From an uncultured Spirochaetaceae bacterium (GTDB taxonomy: Bacteria > Spirochaetota > Spirochaetia > Treponematales > UBA12059): a stretch of 7,745 nt of DNA. The stretch's first letter is position 1; each line of letters begins with the position of its first letter. Below, in pieces: positions 6,125 to 7,745 of the stretch. Under the pieces are notes generated by a model, which saw only the letters and a list, made by a program, of their open reading frames with translations, was not told the DNA's origin and did not search any database. The position numbers were made by a program, and so were the translations under genes. The stretch lies in the NCBI GenBank assembly GCA_938004315.1, contig CALKWG010000188.1, positions 1 to 7,745 on the forward strand, in the 5' to 3' direction.

Positions 6125-6144
6125 ACGGGCAAGGATGGTCTAGA

Positions 6145-7362
6145 GTGACGCACTACACGCTGGCAAACGCCGACATCGTTTCCGGCATCGGTATACGGAA
6201 AAAGTCATCCATCGCGGTGTCGGGCGAAACCCTAGCCGAAACCGGCCAGGGCCTGAAGATCGACCTCAAGGGCGAGTCATACGTCTATCCCGCCCTGATC
6301 AACGTGCACGACCATATGCGCGGCAACTATGTCCCGCGCGTCGGACCGCCTAAAGGACGGTTTTACCTCAACTGGTCGTTCTGGGACGCTGACTTGAAGT
6401 CCTCTAAAGTGTATGAAGAACGGGCGAACCTCGGCGTAGAGACGATGTATTTCCTTTCTGCATATAAGAATCTATTTTCAGGCGTAGCCACCGTCAACGA
6501 TCACTTCCCGCACGAGATCAACGACCCGTATATACCGTTCTTACCGATTCGCGTCATCAAGGAATACGCCTTGGCGCACGAATGCTCTTCCTATGACCTA
6601 AAATGGGGTAAGGGCGTCGAGGTCGAACATGCGCAGGCGGTAAAAAGCGATTGGCCTTTCATTACCCATCTTGAGGAAGGCTTCGACGCCGAAGCCCAGG
6701 ACGGGATCGGCGTCCTGGAACGGCTCGGCTGCCTGACCGAGCACGACTTATTCATCCACTGCATCGGATTCTCCGACGAGGATATAGCCAAGACCGCCAA
6801 AGCCGGCGCCTCGGTCTCCTGGTGCCCCGCCTCCAACCTGTTCATGTTCAACGTCACCTGCAAGATCCGTAAGCTCCTCAAGGCCGGGGTCAACGTATCC
6901 ATCGGCACCGACAGCACGCACACCGGCTCGATCAACCTCTTGGCCGAGATGCAGTTCGCCCGCGCCGTCTACCGGCGCCTTTACGGCGAGGATCTACCGG
7001 CCAAGACGCTCTTTCAGATGGTCACCGCCAATCCGGCCAAGGCCTTTAGGATATATGATAAATCCGGTACGCTCGAACCCGGCAAGCGCGCCGACGTCTT
7101 GATACTGAAGGCGCGGCATGACGATCCCTACGAGAACCTAGCGCAGGCTAAGATGGACGACATCGAGTTCCTTTCGGTAGACGGTAAGCCGGTCTATGCC
7201 GACGAGCGTTTCTGGGAGCTTATGCCCGGGCCCAAGCATGAGGAAGTGAAGGTCGGCCGGCGCATGATGCGCGTCAAAGGCAGCCCCTTGAGCCTCTACC
7301 GTTCCGTGCGCAAGGCGGTAGGATTCGATAAGAAACTGGACTACCTGCCGTTCGAATGTTAG
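6145..7362 (+). CDS. Metal-dependent amidohydrolase (ATZ/TRZ-type deaminase or chlorohydrolase-like)
   Basis: A 405-residue enzyme of the amidohydrolase superfamily, slightly short for the ATZ/TRZ group. The metal-site residues can be followed along the chain: HxH as H55 and H57 in INVHDHMRGN, H175 in THLEEG with E177/E178 next to it, H205 in FIHCIGF, and D256 in IGTDSTHTGS. The flanking small beta-sandwich appears at the N-terminus (residues 1-50) and near the C-terminus (SGTLEPGKRADVLIL, 307-321). CPASNLFMF at 227-235 matches the SNxxL-type substrate-side loop. It should hydrolyse a C-N bond, probably deaminating a heterocycle or similar small molecule in the cytoplasm; the substrate cannot be named. 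The start is GTG at 6145, with AAGGA at 6131-6135 nine bases upstream. The ATG at 6135 is closed by TAG after two codons, and the next in-frame ATG falls inside the HxH motif. It appears to be transcribed alone or with the downstream Crp-like gene. Confidence 0.93.
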   Translation: MTHYTLANADIVSGIGIRKKSSIAVSGETLAETGQGLKIDLKGESYVYPALINVHDHMRGNYVPRVGPPKGRFYLNWSFWDADLKSSKVYEERANLGVETMYFLSAYKNLFSGVATVNDHFPHEINDPYIPFLPIRVIKEYALAHECSSYDLKWGKGVEVEHAQAVKSDWPFITHLEEGFDAEAQDGIGVLERLGCLTEHDLFIHCIGFSDEDIAKTAKAGASVSWCPASNLFMFNVTCKIRKLLKAGVNVSIGTDSTHTGSINLLAEMQFARAVYRRLYGEDLPAKTLFQMVTANPAKAFRIYDKSGTLEPGKRADVLILKARHDDPYENLAQAKMDDIEFLSVDGKPVYADERFWELMPGPKHEEVKVGRRMMRVKGSPLSLYRSVRKAVGFDKKLDYLPFEC

Positions 7363-7370
7363 GGGAAGCT

Positions 7371-7384
7371 GGCGCAGAGGCGCC
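7371..7384 (+). terminator. Weak stem-loop after the amidohydrolase stop
   Basis: GGCGC (7371-7375) and GCGCC (7380-7384) form a 5-bp stem with an AGAG loop, 8 bases after the TAG. No T-run follows, so it could at most be a pause site, a transcript-end stabiliser or chance. Confidence 0.2.
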
Positions 7385-7392
7385 CCATGCAC

Positions 7393-7398
7393 TATAAT
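7393..7398 (+). promoter_or_regulatory. Candidate -10 element (TATAAT) for the Crp-like gene
   Basis: A perfect TATAAT lies 82 bases before the ATG at 7481. The -35 position at a 17-base spacer reads TGGCGC (7370-7375), a poor match. Transcription would begin near 7405, giving a leader of about 75 bases. That leader shows only short pairings (for example CGGG 7419-7422 with CCCG 7431-7434) and no RNA family I recognise. Read-through from the amidohydrolase gene is also possible. Confidence 0.35.
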
Positions 7399-7480
7399 GG
7401 CCACCGAGCCTGGGAAATCGGGAGCAGAACCCCGTAGAACCGCGGCCGACGAACGTAAAAACGTACGCTGAGGGGAGACG

Positions 7481-7745
7481 ATGCCCAAGATCGCGAGCTA
7501 CCGCGCCAATTCGGTCATTTACTTCCAAGGGGACCAAGGCGACAAGGTCTTCGTGCTCCAGAACGGCCGCGTCAGCCTCAACTATACCGATATCGAGACG
7601 GGCAAGGATATCCGGGAAGTCATACAGACCGGAGAGTTCTTCGGCGTTAAGAGCGCCTTAGGCCGCTATCCGCGCGAGGAGAATGCCGTAGTCCTGCAGG
7701 ACGCGACCGTCCTCATCTTCAACGTACCCGAATTCGAGCAATTCG
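7481..7745 (+). CDS. Cyclic-nucleotide-binding-domain (Crp/Fnr-like) protein, N-terminal part
   Basis: The first 88 codons of a gene cut by the window end. The residues form the double-stranded beta-helix of a cNMP-binding domain: YFQGDQGDKVFVLQNGRVSL at 14-33, GEFFGVKSALG at 51-61 and PREENAVVLQDATVLIF at 64-80. In canonical cAMP binders the phosphate-binding cassette ends Arg-Ser/Thr-Ala. Here the matching residues are E67, N68, A69, so the phosphate-contacting Arg is missing (R65 is close but offset) and the ligand may not be a cyclic nucleotide. The pattern resembles a treponemal family I recall, which is the main taxonomic hint in the window. The start ATG has GAGG at 7470-7473, 7 bases upstream. 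Whether a DNA-binding helix-turn-helix or another domain follows cannot be seen. Confidence 0.9.
   Translation, partial: MPKIASYRANSVIYFQGDQGDKVFVLQNGRVSLNYTDIETGKDIREVIQTGEFFGVKSALGRYPREENAVVLQDATVLIFNVPEFEQF

Noticed and set aside
7370..7392. Possible sigma-54 promoter (TGGCGC ... ATGC) after the amidohydrolase gene
   Set aside because: The GG and GC landmarks do not have the required spacing, and a hairpin with a nearby TATAAT explains the bases better.
7400..7480. Possible small structured RNA (SRP- or riboswitch-like) before the Crp-like gene
   Set aside because: Only short 4-bp pairings are visible, and no conserved core of a known RNA class could be found by eye.

Overview
The window is a GC-rich bacterial contig end. 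Bases 1-51 are not genomic: they match the Illumina P5/TruSeq sequencing adapter at 49 of 51 positions, so true sequence starts at about base 52. The likely host is a member of the Spirochaetota. This rests mainly on the partial cyclic-nucleotide-binding-domain protein at the right end, which looks like a family I associate with treponemes, and on the gene content. It is an inference from memory of families, not a database result.

Left block (52-2584, minus strand): an operon of a MoxR AAA+ ATPase, a DUF58/VWA-like protein and a signal-peptide-bearing, single-pass membrane protein. The three are joined by a TAATG junction and an ATGA junction, which indicates translational coupling. This is the front of a 'Bat/aerotolerance-type' MoxR cluster, in which VWA-domain BatA/BatB proteins would be expected next. 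The third gene runs into the adapter and is cut there.

Middle block (2793-5306, plus strand): one 837-residue gene, divergent from moxR, encodes a fusion of CoA-disulfide reductase, rhodanese, TusA and DsrE2 domains. All four candidate thiol sites are present (C43, C516, C608, C798), so it reads as a sulfur-transfer relay in one chain. The 208-bp gap between the two divergent start codons holds an AT-rich island with a candidate promoter and a 7-bp-arm palindrome.

Right block: a convergent GNAT acetyltransferase (5332-5901, minus) with an Ala/Glu-rich and then Gly/Ser/Glu/Asp-rich tail. Next is a structured 243-bp divergent spacer with three stem-loops and a perfect TATAAT. It is followed by a metal-dependent amidohydrolase of the ATZ/TRZ type (6145-7362, plus) and, after a 118-bp spacer with another TATAAT, the first 88 codons of a Crp-like cyclic-nucleotide-binding-domain protein (7481-7745, plus, cut by the window end).

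No tRNA, rRNA, CRISPR array, insertion sequence or phage gene was seen. No gene-free stretch exceeds 300 bases. The gene families are all known; the least explained parts are the four-domain sulfur protein with its AT-rich control region and the structured leader of the amidohydrolase.
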